Positions 43,298 through 52,317 of a DNA stretch of 64,000 nucleotides are shown here, in pieces. Position 1 is the stretch's first letter. Every line of letters starts with the position of its first letter. A program made the translations under genes and the position numbers. The notes under the pieces were generated by a model. The model saw only the letters and a list, made by a program, of their open reading frames with translations. It ran no database searches and had not been told where the DNA came from. Source of the DNA: Paracoccus sp. M683 (GTDB taxonomy: Bacteria; Pseudomonadota; Alphaproteobacteria; Rhodobacterales; Rhodobacteraceae); assembly GCF_007096355.1 (NCBI RefSeq), contig NZ_VKDF01000001.1:586871-650870 (forward strand), in the 5' to 3' direction.

Positions 43298-45079
43298 ATG
43301 TCGGACACACGCGCCAATAAGCGTTTTCGCAGCCAGGAATGGTTCGACAACCCGAACAACCCCGGCATGACCGCCCTGTATCTGGAGCGGTATCAGAATC
43401 AGGAATACACGCGCGAGGAACTGCAATCCGAGCGTCCGGTGATCGGCATCGCCCAAACCGGCAGCGATATTGCCCCCTGCAACAAGATCCACGTCTTTCT
43501 GATGGATCGCATCAAGGCTGGCATCCGCGACGGCGGCGGCATTCCGATGGAATTTCCGGTCCACCCGATCCAGGAAACCGGCAAGCGCCCTACGGCGGCG
43601 CTGGATCGCAATCTTGCCTACCTGTCGCTGGTCGAGGTGCTGCACGGCTATCCCATCGACGGCGTGGTGCTGACGACCGGCTGTGACAAGACCACGCCGG
43701 CCATGCTGATGGGTGCCGCCACGGTCGACATCCCGGCCATCGCGCTGAATGGCGGACCGATGCTGGACGGCTGGTGGAAGGGCAAGCGCGCCGGGTCGGG
43801 CACCATCGTCTGGGAAAGCCGCCGCCTGCTGGCCGAGGGCAAGATCGACTATGACGAATTCATCAGCCGGGTCTGCGCCAGCGCGCCCAGCCTGGGCCAT
43901 TGCAACACCATGGGCACCGCCAGCACGATGAACGCCATGGCCGAGGCGCTTGGCATGTCGCTGACCGGCAATTCCGCCATTCCCGCGCCCTTCCGCGAAC
44001 GCATGAACATGGCTTACGAGACCGGCAAGCGCATCGTGCAGATGGTGCTGGACGATCTGAAGCCATCCGACATCCTGACCCGCGAGGCGTTCGAAAATGC
44101 CATCGTGGTCAACGCCGCGATTGGCGGGTCAACCAACGCCCCGCCGCATTTGCAGGCCATCGCCCGCCATGCCGGGGTGGAACTGAACGTGAAGGATTGG
44201 GAAACCATCGGTTTCGAGGCGCCCTTGCTGCTGAACATGCAGCCTGCCGGGCAATATCTGGGCGAAAGCTTCTTTCGCGCCGGAGGCGTGCCCGCCGTGA
44301 TGGGTGAACTGGTCAAGGCCGGGCTGATCCGCGAAGGTGTGATGACCGCGACCGGCAAGACCATGGGCCAGAACCTGACGGGCTGGGCCAGCGAGGATCT
44401 GGACGTGATCCGCACCGTGGCCGAACCCATGCGCCCCAATGCCGGCTTCCTTGTGCTGTCGGGCAATCTGTTCGACAGTGCGCTGATGAAAACCAGCGTG
44501 ATCTCGGCCGATTTCCGCAGCCGCTTCCTGTCGCGACCCGGCGCTGAGGGCGTGCTGGATGCCCGCGCCATCGTCTTCGAAGGCCCCGAGGACTACCACG
44601 ACCGCATCAACGACCCCTCGTTGAACATCGACGAAAACTGCATCCTGTTCATCCGCAATGTGGGTTGCGTCGGCTATCCCGGCAGCGCCGAAGTGGTGAA
44701 CATGCAGCCGCCAGATGCGCTGATCAAACAGGGTATCGCCCATATGCCGACGGTGGGCGACGGGCGGCAATCGGGCACATCCGAAAGCCCCTCGATCCTG
44801 AATGCCAGCCCGGAATCGGTGGTGGGCGGGGGGCTTGCCCTGCTGGAAACCGGCGACATGGTGCGGCTTGACCTGAACGCGCGTACGATGAATGCGCTGG
44901 TCGATGAGGCCGAATGGCAGGGCCGCCGCGACGCATGGCGCGCGCCGGAACTGGTCAACCAGACGCCATGGCAGGAAATCTATCGCAAGCATGTGGGCCA
45001 ACTGGCCGATGGCGGATGTCTGGAACTGGCCACCGCCTATCACCGGGTTGCCAAAAACCTGCCGCGCGACAATCACTGA
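43298..45079 (+). CDS. IlvD/Edd-family aldonate dehydratase (L-arabinonate/D-xylonate type)
   Basis: This iron-sulfur dehydratase of the pentonate branch of the IlvD/Edd family has 593 residues. The three [2Fe-2S] cysteines lie at C61 (DIAPCNK), C129 (TTGCDKTTP) and C202 (GHCNTMGT), as in arabinonate and xylonate dehydratases. The N-terminal motif SQEWFDNPNNPGMTALYLER is characteristic of that branch, and the catalytic-Ser region is DGRQSGTSESPSILN. It removes water from an aldonate to give the 2-keto-3-deoxy acid. The ATG at 43298 has GGAGG 5 bases upstream. It is first in a five-gene operon (43298-48275). Substrate choice between L-arabinonate, D-xylonate and related acids cannot be set from the sequence. 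Confidence 0.93.
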   Translation: MSDTRANKRFRSQEWFDNPNNPGMTALYLERYQNQEYTREELQSERPVIGIAQTGSDIAPCNKIHVFLMDRIKAGIRDGGGIPMEFPVHPIQETGKRPTAALDRNLAYLSLVEVLHGYPIDGVVLTTGCDKTTPAMLMGAATVDIPAIALNGGPMLDGWWKGKRAGSGTIVWESRRLLAEGKIDYDEFISRVCASAPSLGHCNTMGTASTMNAMAEALGMSLTGNSAIPAPFRERMNMAYETGKRIVQMVLDDLKPSDILTREAFENAIVVNAAIGGSTNAPPHLQAIARHAGVELNVKDWETIGFEAPLLLNMQPAGQYLGESFFRAGGVPAVMGELVKAGLIREGVMTATGKTMGQNLTGWASEDLDVIRTVAEPMRPNAGFLVLSGNLFDSALMKTSVISADFRSRFLSRPGAEGVLDARAIVFEGPEDYHDRINDPSLNIDENCILFIRNVGCVGYPGSAEVVNMQPPDALIKQGIAHMPTVGDGRQSGTSESPSILNASPESVVGGGLALLETGDMVRLDLNARTMNALVDEAEWQGRRDAWRAPELVNQTPWQEIYRKHVGQLADGGCLELATAYHRVAKNLPRDNH

Positions 45080-45103
45080 CAGGGGCACCAAAGGGGGACG
45101 AAC

Positions 45104-45847
45104 ATGGCCGATCCGAAAACCATCATCATCACCGGCGCCAGCAGCGGCATTGGCCGCGTGACCGCCGAGCATTTCCTGCAAAACGGCTGGCGCGTGGGCC
45201 TGATCGGGCGGCGCGAGGATCAGCTGCGCGAGGCCGCTGGCGGCAATCCCAATGCGCTGGTCCTGCCCTGCGACGTGACCCAGGCCGATGCCGTGGATGC
45301 GGCGTTCGATCTGATGATCGGGCAATGGGGCCGGGTGGATGTGCTGTTCAACAATGCCGGCACCAATATCCCCGCCGCCACCCCGGACGAGATCAACCCC
45401 GACGATTTCCGCATGGTCATCGACGTGAACCTGAACGGCATGTTCAACGCCGCCCGCGCGGCGTTCCGGGTGATGCGCAGCCAGGACCCTCAGGGCGGGC
45501 GGATCATCAACAATGGCTCGATTTCCGCGCATGTGCCCCGGCCCGGTTCCATCGCCTATACCGCCAGCAAACATGCCGTGACGGGGATGACGCGGTCGAT
45601 CTCTCTGGACGGGCGGCCCTATGACATTGCCTGCGGGCAGGTCGATATCGGCAATGCGCTGACCTCGATGGCGGAACGCATGACGACGGGCGCGACACAG
45701 GCCGACGGATCCACCAAGGTCGAAGCGGTGATGGACGTGCAGCGCGTCGCCGAGGCGGTGATGTATATGGCCACCCAGCCCGAGGGGACGAATATCCAGT
45801 TCCTGACGGTCATGGCGACCAAGATGCCCTTTATCGGACGTGGCTAG
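45104..45847 (+). CDS. SDR family oxidoreductase (acid-sugar operon)
   Basis: This 247-residue classical short-chain dehydrogenase has the nucleotide motif TGASSGIG (10-17), NNAG (83-86) and the active-site residues Ser139/141, Tyr152 and Lys156 (YTASK). It has no membrane segment. Its place behind the aldonate dehydratase suggests oxidation of a sugar, sugar acid or 2-keto-3-deoxy intermediate. The sequence is not specific enough to name the substrate. A GGGGG stretch 7 bases upstream serves as ribosome site. The stop lies one base before the preferred ATG of the next SDR gene. Confidence 0.92.
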   Translation: MADPKTIIITGASSGIGRVTAEHFLQNGWRVGLIGRREDQLREAAGGNPNALVLPCDVTQADAVDAAFDLMIGQWGRVDVLFNNAGTNIPAATPDEINPDDFRMVIDVNLNGMFNAARAAFRVMRSQDPQGGRIINNGSISAHVPRPGSIAYTASKHAVTGMTRSISLDGRPYDIACGQVDIGNALTSMAERMTTGATQADGSTKVEAVMDVQRVAEAVMYMATQPEGTNIQFLTVMATKMPFIGRG

Positions 45848-45848
45848 G

Positions 45849-46616
45849 ATGAGCCTGTCGCTGTTCGACCTGACGGGCAAACGCGCCCTGATCACCGGAT
45901 CGTCGCAGGGCATCGGCCTTGCGCTGGCACAGGGGCTGGCGGCTGCCGGGGCCGAAATCGTGCTGAACGGGCGCGATCCGGGCAAGCTGGAGGCAGCGGC
46001 AGACGGCTTGCGCGCCGATGGCTACAGCACCAGCATTCTGGCCTTTGACGTAACCGATCATGCGGCGGCCCGCGCCGCCGTCGACGGGTACGAGGCCGAT
46101 CACGGCGCCATCGACATCCTGATCAACAATGCCGGCATGCAGCACCGCGCGCCGCTGGAGGATTTCCCCGAGGACGCCTTTCAGCGCCTGTTGCAGACCA
46201 ATATCGCCAGCGTTTTCAACGTGGCGCAGCCGGTCGCGCGTCACATGATTGCGCGGCGGGCGGGCAAGATCGTGAATATCGCCAGCGTCCAGACGGCGCT
46301 GGCCCGGCCCGGCATCGCGCCCTATACGGCGACCAAGGGCGCGGTCGCGAACCTGACCAAGGGCATGGCGACGGATTGGGCGAAATACGGGCTGAACTGC
46401 AATGCCATCGCGCCGGGCTATTTCGACACGCCGCTGAATGCTGCGCTGGTTGCCGATCCGGCCTTTACCGACTGGCTGACCAAACGCACGCCAGCCGGGC
46501 GTTGGGGCCAATTGCCCGAGCTGATCGGCGCGGCAATCTTTCTGTCGTCGCAGGCATCCAGCTTTGTGAACGGCACGACGATCTTTGTGGATGGCGGCAT
46601 CACCGCCTCGGTTTAA
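45849..46616 (+). CDS. SDR family oxidoreductase, gluconate 5-dehydrogenase-like
   Basis: This 255-residue classical SDR resembles the Gno/IdnO and KduD branch. It starts SLFDLTGKRALITGSSQGIG (NAD(P) motif 17-24) and has NNAG (93-96), Ser146, Tyr159 and Lys163 (YTATKGA), then NAIAPGYFDTPLNAAL and FVNGTTIFVDGGITASV. It should interconvert a keto-aldonate and a hydroxy-aldonate, for example 5-ketogluconate and gluconate. The frame opens with a GTG three codons earlier, overlapping the previous stop; the ATG at 45849 aligns better with the family N-terminus. It lies in the middle of the dehydratase operon. Confidence 0.92.
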   Translation: MSLSLFDLTGKRALITGSSQGIGLALAQGLAAAGAEIVLNGRDPGKLEAAADGLRADGYSTSILAFDVTDHAAARAAVDGYEADHGAIDILINNAGMQHRAPLEDFPEDAFQRLLQTNIASVFNVAQPVARHMIARRAGKIVNIASVQTALARPGIAPYTATKGAVANLTKGMATDWAKYGLNCNAIAPGYFDTPLNAALVADPAFTDWLTKRTPAGRWGQLPELIGAAIFLSSQASSFVNGTTIFVDGGITASV

Positions 46617-46625
46617 GGGGGACAA

Positions 46626-47564
46626 ATGACCGACACGCTGGCCATCGGCCAATATACCGATATCGACGCACAGGCCCTGCGCCAGGATTTCGACGCGCTG
46701 TTCATCGCGGGTTGGGACGGGCTGGACAGCCTGAGCGAGGATCAGCGCGCAGCCGTCCGCGCAGCCGCCTATAAAGGGCACGCCCCCTTTGGCGGGGCGC
46801 AGATGGACCGGCTGCCGAACCTGCGGCTGATTGCCAATTTCGGCGTCGGTTATGACGCGATCGACGTGGCGGCCGCAACGGCGCGCGGCATTACCGTGAC
46901 CAATACGCCCGATGTGTTGAACGACGATGTGGCGGATCTGGCGGTGGGCATGCTGATCGCGCAGGTGCGCGGGTTCGAAGCCGCCGCCCGCACCGTGCGC
47001 AATGGTGACTGGGCCGCAAAGGGCGATCTGCCGCTTGGCCGCAAGATGTCGGGCCGCAAGATCGGCATCCTGGGCATGGGCCGCATCGGCCGCGAAATCG
47101 CCGACCGGCTGGCCGCCTTCAAATCCGAGATCCACTATCAGTCGCGCAGCCCCAAGGACACGCCCGGCTGGACCTATCACGCCGATCCGGTCGATCTGGC
47201 CCGCGCCGTGGATGACATCGTCATCGCCATCGTCGGCGGGACCGAGACCCAGAACTATGTGAATGCCGATGTGCTGGCCGCGCTTGGCCCCGACGGTGTG
47301 ATCGTCAATATCGCGCGCGGCACCGTCATCGACGAAGCGGCCCTGATAGCCGCACTGGAAAACGGCACCATCCGCGCCGCCGCGCTGGACGTGTTTCAGG
47401 GCGAACCGGCGGTTGATCCGCGGCTGGCCAAGCTGGACAACCTGTTCCCGCTGCCCCATATCGGCTCGGCCACGGTCGAGACGCGTGCGGCGATGGGCGC
47501 CTTGCAGCGACGGAACCTGCGCGCGGGACTGGACGGGGACAGGCCGCATACGCCGGTCAACTGA
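46626..47564 (+). CDS. D-isomer-specific 2-hydroxyacid dehydrogenase
   Basis: This 312-residue NAD(P)-dependent 2-hydroxyacid dehydrogenase is of the GhrB/hydroxypyruvate reductase kind. The nucleotide motif is GILGMGRIGREI (147-158). The catalytic residues are Arg231 (NIARGTVID), Glu260 (FQGEP) and His278 (LPHIGSAT). It would reduce glyoxylate, hydroxypyruvate or another 2-keto acid released by acid-sugar breakdown. AAGGGG lies just before the ATG, 9 bases after the preceding stop, so it is part of the operon. The substrate is inferred only from the setting. Confidence 0.93.
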   Translation: MTDTLAIGQYTDIDAQALRQDFDALFIAGWDGLDSLSEDQRAAVRAAAYKGHAPFGGAQMDRLPNLRLIANFGVGYDAIDVAAATARGITVTNTPDVLNDDVADLAVGMLIAQVRGFEAAARTVRNGDWAAKGDLPLGRKMSGRKIGILGMGRIGREIADRLAAFKSEIHYQSRSPKDTPGWTYHADPVDLARAVDDIVIAIVGGTETQNYVNADVLAALGPDGVIVNIARGTVIDEAALIAALENGTIRAAALDVFQGEPAVDPRLAKLDNLFPLPHIGSATVETRAAMGALQRRNLRAGLDGDRPHTPVN

Positions 47565-47585
47565 CCGGATGCCAAAGGGATTGCG

Positions 47586-48275
47586 ATGACCGGGACCACG
47601 TCAGATCAAGAGGATGCCGACCGCACCATTCCGGCGGCAATCGCCGACCGGCTGCGACGTGAGATCCTGACGGGCATCCTTCCCGCCGGTGCCCAGATCA
47701 AGGAACGCGACAATGCCGACCGGCTTGGCATCAGCCGCACGCCGCTGCGCGAGGCAGTGCGTATCCTGGCCAAGGAAGGTCTGGTCACGCTGCGCCCATT
47801 GCGCAGCCCCATCGTCGCCGCCCCCGACCTGAACGAGGTCCGCGACGAGATCGCCGTTCTGCGCATGCTGGAACTGATGTCGGGGGAACTGGCCTGCCAA
47901 AAGGCCTCGGACGCGGAAATCACCCATGTCCGCGACTTGGCCCGGCAGGTCGAGACCGACTATTACACCGCCGACAAGGTCGATGTCTTTGACATGGACA
48001 TGGCGATGCATTCGGCCATCGTCGCGGCCAGCCATAATGCCGCGCTGACCCGCACCCATCGCGAATATCTGCAACGTCTGTGGCGCATCCGCTTCATGTC
48101 GGCACGGCGGCGCGACGATGCCAACCGCACGCTTGGCGATCATGCCGGCATGGTTCAGGCCCTTGCCGATCGCGACGAGGCGGCGATCCGCCGCCATATC
48201 GACAACCACATGAATGGCATGCTGGCCAATATCGAGGCGCATTTCCGCAACGAGGCGAAAGCCGCCAAAGGCTGA
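47586..48275 (+). CDS. GntR-family transcriptional regulator, FCD (FadR) subfamily
   Basis: This 229-residue regulator is the last gene of the dehydratase operon. The winged helix contains IADRLRREILTGILPAGAQI, DRLGISRTPLREAVRILAKEG and LVTLRPLRSPIV. The FCD domain shows DMDMAMHSAIVAASHN and DHAGMVQALADRDEAAIRRH with the usual metal-binding Asp/His residues. Being inside an operon that carries TGGTATACCA in its promoter, it is a good candidate for the autoregulated repressor of the island. The other GntR (38972-39709) is the alternative. Its ligand should be a sugar acid or keto-deoxy intermediate. Confidence 0.92.
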   Translation: MTGTTSDQEDADRTIPAAIADRLRREILTGILPAGAQIKERDNADRLGISRTPLREAVRILAKEGLVTLRPLRSPIVAAPDLNEVRDEIAVLRMLELMSGELACQKASDAEITHVRDLARQVETDYYTADKVDVFDMDMAMHSAIVAASHNAALTRTHREYLQRLWRIRFMSARRRDDANRTLGDHAGMVQALADRDEAAIRRHIDNHMNGMLANIEAHFRNEAKAAKG

Positions 48276-48290
48276 CGATCCGCCCCCCGC

Positions 48291-49211
48291 CTAACCGCCG
48301 CGCCGGACCGCCGCGCGGTCGATCTGGCGCAGCCACAGGCCGGCGGCGATGATGATCGCGCCGCCGAACACCACCGACAGCCCCGGCACCGAGCCAAAGA
48401 TCACATAGCCGGTGATGCTGACAAAGATCAGTTGCAGATAGATCACCGGCGCCAGAACCGATGCCGGCGCCAGCCGATGCGCCGCCACGACCAGCATATG
48501 CGCCGCCAGCGCGACCGGCCCGATCAGCAGGAACACCGCCCATTCCACCGCGCCCTCGGGCCAAACCCATCGCGTCACCACCAGCGGCAGCAGCACGGTG
48601 GTGGCGACCGCGCTGCTCCACAGTTGCTGGGTGGTCTGGGTCTCGTGCGCCAGCCGCCGGGTCAGGATGAAATAGCTGGAGGTCGCCAGCATCGCCGTGA
48701 CCGAGATCAGCATCGCCGGTTCGAACGCCGCCCCCCAGGGCTGCATCACCACCAGCACCCCGGCAAAGCCCAACAGCACGGCAGCCAGCCGTTTCGGCGT
48801 GATCTTCTCGCCCAGCAGCGGCACGGCCAGCAGCGTGGTCATCACCGGGCCGGCGAACATGATCGACACCACGACAGACAGCGACAGATAGCTGAGCGCG
48901 ATGAAATTCAGCACCGTCGACAGCATCAGACAGACCGAGCGCATGAATTGCAGGCGGGGATTCACCGACCGGAACGCCGCCAGCCCCTCGCGCGGCAGGG
49001 CCGTGGCCAGCATCACCGCCAGCGCCCCGAAATAGCGCATGAAGGCCACCGACAAGGCCGGCAGCCCCGCCATCATCAGCCATTTGGCCGAGGTGTCGAC
49101 CACCGCAAACAGCATCACCGCGCAGGTAAAGGTCGCGATCCCGGCAAGCCGGTCGGACCCGTCACCGGCATTGCGAAATCGCCGGGCTAGCAGTTCGGCA
49201 CTGGTCGGCAT
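48291..49211 (-). CDS. EamA/DMT family transporter
   Basis: This 306-residue inner-membrane protein has about ten helices in two EamA repeats. Typical segments are ATFTCAVMLFAVVDTSAKWL, FIALSYLSLSVVVSIMFAGP (end of repeat one) and PVIYLQLIFVSITGYVIFG (end of repeat two). Drug/metabolite transporters of this type usually export small metabolites. It is the last gene of the leftward TRAP-dehydratase unit, 7 bases after the dehydratase stop, and converges with the GntR gene (15 bases between stops). The substrate is not known; export of an overflow intermediate is only a guess. Confidence 0.9.
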   Translation of the reverse strand: MPTSAELLARRFRNAGDGSDRLAGIATFTCAVMLFAVVDTSAKWLMMAGLPALSVAFMRYFGALAVMLATALPREGLAAFRSVNPRLQFMRSVCLMLSTVLNFIALSYLSLSVVVSIMFAGPVMTTLLAVPLLGEKITPKRLAAVLLGFAGVLVVMQPWGAAFEPAMLISVTAMLATSSYFILTRRLAHETQTTQQLWSSAVATTVLLPLVVTRWVWPEGAVEWAVFLLIGPVALAAHMLVVAAHRLAPASVLAPVIYLQLIFVSITGYVIFGSVPGLSVVFGGAIIIAAGLWLRQIDRAAVRRGG

Positions 49212-49218
49212 AGGCGGG

Positions 49219-50712
49219 CTACATCACCGCGCCGATCTGCCAGGGGACGAATTCGTAATCGCCCAGACCCTGCGCTTCGGATTTCGATTTCTCACCCGAT
49301 GCGATGCGCAGCAGCAATTCGTAAATCTCGCGGCCGACCTGTTCCACCGTCGCCTCGCCGGTCAGGATGCGGCCTGCATTCACGTCCATATCCTCGGTCA
49401 TCCGGCCATACATCTCGCTGTTCGTGGCGATCTTGATCGAGGGCGAGGGCTTGGACCCGAAGGCCGAGCCGCGCCCGGTGGTAAAGGCCACCAGATTGCA
49501 GCCCGAGGCGATCTGCCCCGTCACCGAGGCCGGATCATAGCCGGGGCTGTCCATGAAGGTAAAACCGCGTGCCGTTACCGGTTCGGCATATTTATAGACG
49601 CCGTTCAGCGGCGTGGTGCCACCCTTGGCCGCAGCGCCCAGTGACTTTTCCAGGATCGTGGTCAGCCCGCCCTTCTTGTTGCCGGGGCTGGGGTTGTTAT
49701 CCATGCTACCCTTGTTGCGGGCGGTGTAATCCTCCCACCAGGTGATCAGGGACAGCAGTTTCTCGCCCACTTCCGGGCTGGCGGCGCGGCGGGTCAGCAG
49801 GTGTTCGGCGCCATAGATCTCGGGCGTTTCGGCCAGAACGCCGGTGGCGCCTTGCCCGGCCAACAGGTCGCAGGCATAGCCAAGCGCCGGGTTGGCGGTG
49901 ATCCCCGACCAGGCGTCGGAGCCGCCGCATTGCAGGGCCACCATCAGCTCGCTGGCCGGGCATTCCGTCCGCTCTGCCGCATTCACCAGCGGCAGCATCG
50001 CCTGAACCTTCTTCACGCCCAGTTCGATGGTCTTGCGCAAGCCCCCCACATCCTGAATGTTCATCGTCTGAAACAGCGGGCCGGGGGTCAGGCCATAGGC
50101 CTCGATCAGCCAGTCGATCTGGTTCATCTCGCAGCCAAGCCCCGCCATCAGCACCGCGCCGACATTCGGGTTGCGGGCATAGCCCCACATGACGCGCTGA
50201 AGCGCCTCGAACCCGTCGCCGGACCCGGCCATGCCGCAGCCGGTGCCATGGACAAAGGCCGTGACACCGTCGACATTCGGGTAATCGGCCAGCTTGTCGG
50301 GGGTGAAATGCGCCGCGATCTGTCGCGCCGCCGTCGCCGAACAGTTCACCGAGGTCAGGATGGCGATATAGTTCCGCGTCCCCACCCGGCCATTCGCGCG
50401 ACGATAGCCCATGAAGGTATCGGCACGGGCAGGTGCCGCAGCCGAGCGCAGGTTCACGCCAAAGACATGTTCATGACTGATGTTGCGAAAAGCGACATTG
50501 TGGTCATGAACATGGTCGCCCTTGGCGATGTCCTCTGACGCCCAACCGATGATCTGGGCGTATTTCGTCACCTCTGCCCCCTGCGGAATATCGGCCAGCG
50601 CGATCTTGTGGCCGCGCGGGATGGCCATGTTGGCGCCCTGCTCGCCCTTGGCCAGTGCGCCGGTGACGGTGCCGACATTGTCGGCCGGATCAAGGATGAC
50701 GATGCGTGTCAT
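49219..50712 (-). CDS. Altronate/galactarate dehydratase family protein (UxaA/GarD)
   Basis: This 497-residue sugar-acid dehydratase combines an N-terminal SAF domain (VGTVTGALAKGEQGANMAIP, then RGHKIALADI) with the C-terminal UxaA/GarD catalytic part (GYRRANGRVGTRNYIAIL, FVHGTGCGMAG, GLGCEMNQIDWL, LQCGGSDAWSGITANPALG). The length matches single-chain UxaA. It should dehydrate D-altronate, galactarate or a related acid to a 2-keto-3-deoxy product. With uronate dehydrogenase in the island, galactarate or glucarate is a reasonable substrate, but I cannot choose. It lies 9 bases after dctM and is co-transcribed with the TRAP genes. Confidence 0.92.
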   Translation of the reverse strand: MTRIVILDPADNVGTVTGALAKGEQGANMAIPRGHKIALADIPQGAEVTKYAQIIGWASEDIAKGDHVHDHNVAFRNISHEHVFGVNLRSAAAPARADTFMGYRRANGRVGTRNYIAILTSVNCSATAARQIAAHFTPDKLADYPNVDGVTAFVHGTGCGMAGSGDGFEALQRVMWGYARNPNVGAVLMAGLGCEMNQIDWLIEAYGLTPGPLFQTMNIQDVGGLRKTIELGVKKVQAMLPLVNAAERTECPASELMVALQCGGSDAWSGITANPALGYACDLLAGQGATGVLAETPEIYGAEHLLTRRAASPEVGEKLLSLITWWEDYTARNKGSMDNNPSPGNKKGGLTTILEKSLGAAAKGGTTPLNGVYKYAEPVTARGFTFMDSPGYDPASVTGQIASGCNLVAFTTGRGSAFGSKPSPSIKIATNSEMYGRMTEDMDVNAGRILTGEATVEQVGREIYELLLRIASGEKSKSEAQGLGDYEFVPWQIGAVM

Positions 50713-50721
50713 TGGGTCTGC

Positions 50722-52314
50722 TCACAGGAAAAGTGTCACGATATTCGGCCAGATCAGCGGGATGGACAGGGCCAGCAGCTGAAGGCAGATGAAGGGCAGG
50801 AACCCTTTGAAGATATCGGTCAGCGAGATGTCGGGCGGGGCGACCGATTTCAGATAGAAGGCGGCCGGGCCGAAGGGCGGTGACAGGAAGCTGACCTGCA
50901 TGTTCATGCAGAAGACCACGCCGAACCAGATCGCCAGATGCTCGGGCGACAACTGGCCGAGCATGCCGATTTCCTCGATCGGAAGCTGGCTGATGATCGG
51001 CAGAAACACCGGAATGACCAGCAGCACGATGCCGACCCAGTCCATGAACATCCCCAGGACCAGGAAGATCAGCATCATTACCAGGATGATCAGCATGGTC
51101 GGAAGTTCCGCCCCGATGATCGTATTGGCGATATAGCTTGGCCCGCCGATGATGGTATAGGCGCCCGCCAGCGCCGTGGCGCCGATGGTGACCCACAGGA
51201 TCGTGCCGGTGGCCTTCAGCGTGCGCTTCAGCGATTCAGACAGCAGATCAAAGGACATCTCGCCGCGCAGGGTGGCGATGACGGCAACGGCGATGGTGCC
51301 CATGCCGGCGGCCTCGGTGATGCCGGTAACGCCGCCATAGATCGACCCCAGAACCACGCCGATGACGATCAGCGGTGCCACCATCCCCTTGCCCATCTGC
51401 CAGCTTGTGCGCAGCCGGTCACGCCCGCAGACGAACCAGATACAGGCGATCGAGGCGATGGCGATGCCGCCCAGCCACCAGACATGCGACGGCGTCCCCA
51501 ACAGGATCGGATCGACGCCCGCCACCGGGGCATTGCGGCCGGTGATGGTGAAGAACGCCGCCCGCAGCGTCAGAACCGAGGTCGCCCCGGCCAGCAGCGT
51601 CAGCAGGAAGGTGCCAAACAGCGCCGCCTTTTCCCAGCCGACGGGCTCGCCCGGCTCTTCCGGGGGCAGTGGCGCATCCTCGGGATGCAGCCGCACCCGG
51701 ACGAAAATATAGATCAGGTAAAAGCTGGCCAGCACAAAGCCCGGCAAAAAGCTGGCCGTGAACAGCGCCTTGATCGAGGTTTCGGTGATCATGCCATACA
51801 TGATCAGCACGATCGAGGGCGGGATCATCGTTCCCAGCGACCCCGAGGCGCAGATCGTCCCGATCGCCAGATTGCGGTTATAGCCCAGCCGCAGCATCTG
51901 CGGCAGCGCGATCAGACCCAGCAGCACCACCTCGCCGCCGATGATGCCCGACATCGCGGCCATGATCACCGCCATGATCGAGGTGACCATCGCAATGCCG
52001 CCGCGCGTCCGCTTCAGCCAGACATTCAGCGAATTATACATCTCGGCCGCGATCCCCGAGCGTTCCAGCAAGTTCGCCATCAGGATGAATAACGGCACCG
52101 ATATCAGGACATAGTCGGTCAGGATGCCATAGATCCGCTGGCCGATGATGTTCAAAGGTCCGCTGCCAAAGCTGGACAGCAGCACATCGGGGCCGAATTT
52201 CATGAACAGCACGGCGACGCCCAGCACGCCCGAGGCCAGGCCCAGCGGCATGCCGATGATCAGCAGAAAGAACAGCGCCGCCAGCAGGATGATCGAAATG
52301 GTCGAGATATCCAT
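50722..52314 (-). CDS. dctM: TRAP transporter large permease DctM (extended form)
   Basis: This 530-residue polytopic large subunit of a DctPQM importer drives sodium-coupled uptake. Family segments include LPQMLRLGYNRNLAIGTICA, SGSLGTMIPPSIVLIMYGM, and GVTGITEAAGMGTIAVAVIA near the middle. It is about 100 residues longer than typical DctM (about 430). The extra length is mostly a central insertion (about residues 215-310, with GWEKAALFGTFLLTLLAG and HVWWLGGIAIASIACIWFVC) that adds two or so helices. Its ATG follows the dctQ stop by three bases. The cargo is probably the sugar acid degraded by the flanking genes. Confidence 0.94.
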   Translation of the reverse strand: MDISTISIILLAALFFLLIIGMPLGLASGVLGVAVLFMKFGPDVLLSSFGSGPLNIIGQRIYGILTDYVLISVPLFILMANLLERSGIAAEMYNSLNVWLKRTRGGIAMVTSIMAVIMAAMSGIIGGEVVLLGLIALPQMLRLGYNRNLAIGTICASGSLGTMIPPSIVLIMYGMITETSIKALFTASFLPGFVLASFYLIYIFVRVRLHPEDAPLPPEEPGEPVGWEKAALFGTFLLTLLAGATSVLTLRAAFFTITGRNAPVAGVDPILLGTPSHVWWLGGIAIASIACIWFVCGRDRLRTSWQMGKGMVAPLIVIGVVLGSIYGGVTGITEAAGMGTIAVAVIATLRGEMSFDLLSESLKRTLKATGTILWVTIGATALAGAYTIIGGPSYIANTIIGAELPTMLIILVMMLIFLVLGMFMDWVGIVLLVIPVFLPIISQLPIEEIGMLGQLSPEHLAIWFGVVFCMNMQVSFLSPPFGPAAFYLKSVAPPDISLTDIFKGFLPFICLQLLALSIPLIWPNIVTLFL

Positions 52315-52317
52315 GCG

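Noticed and set aside
42000-43900. Very long minus-strand frame (41966-43900) as a 644-residue fusion with the lactonase
   Set aside because: The part left of 43177 is antisense to the aldonate dehydratase. A Tat signal and ribosome site mark the true start at 43177.
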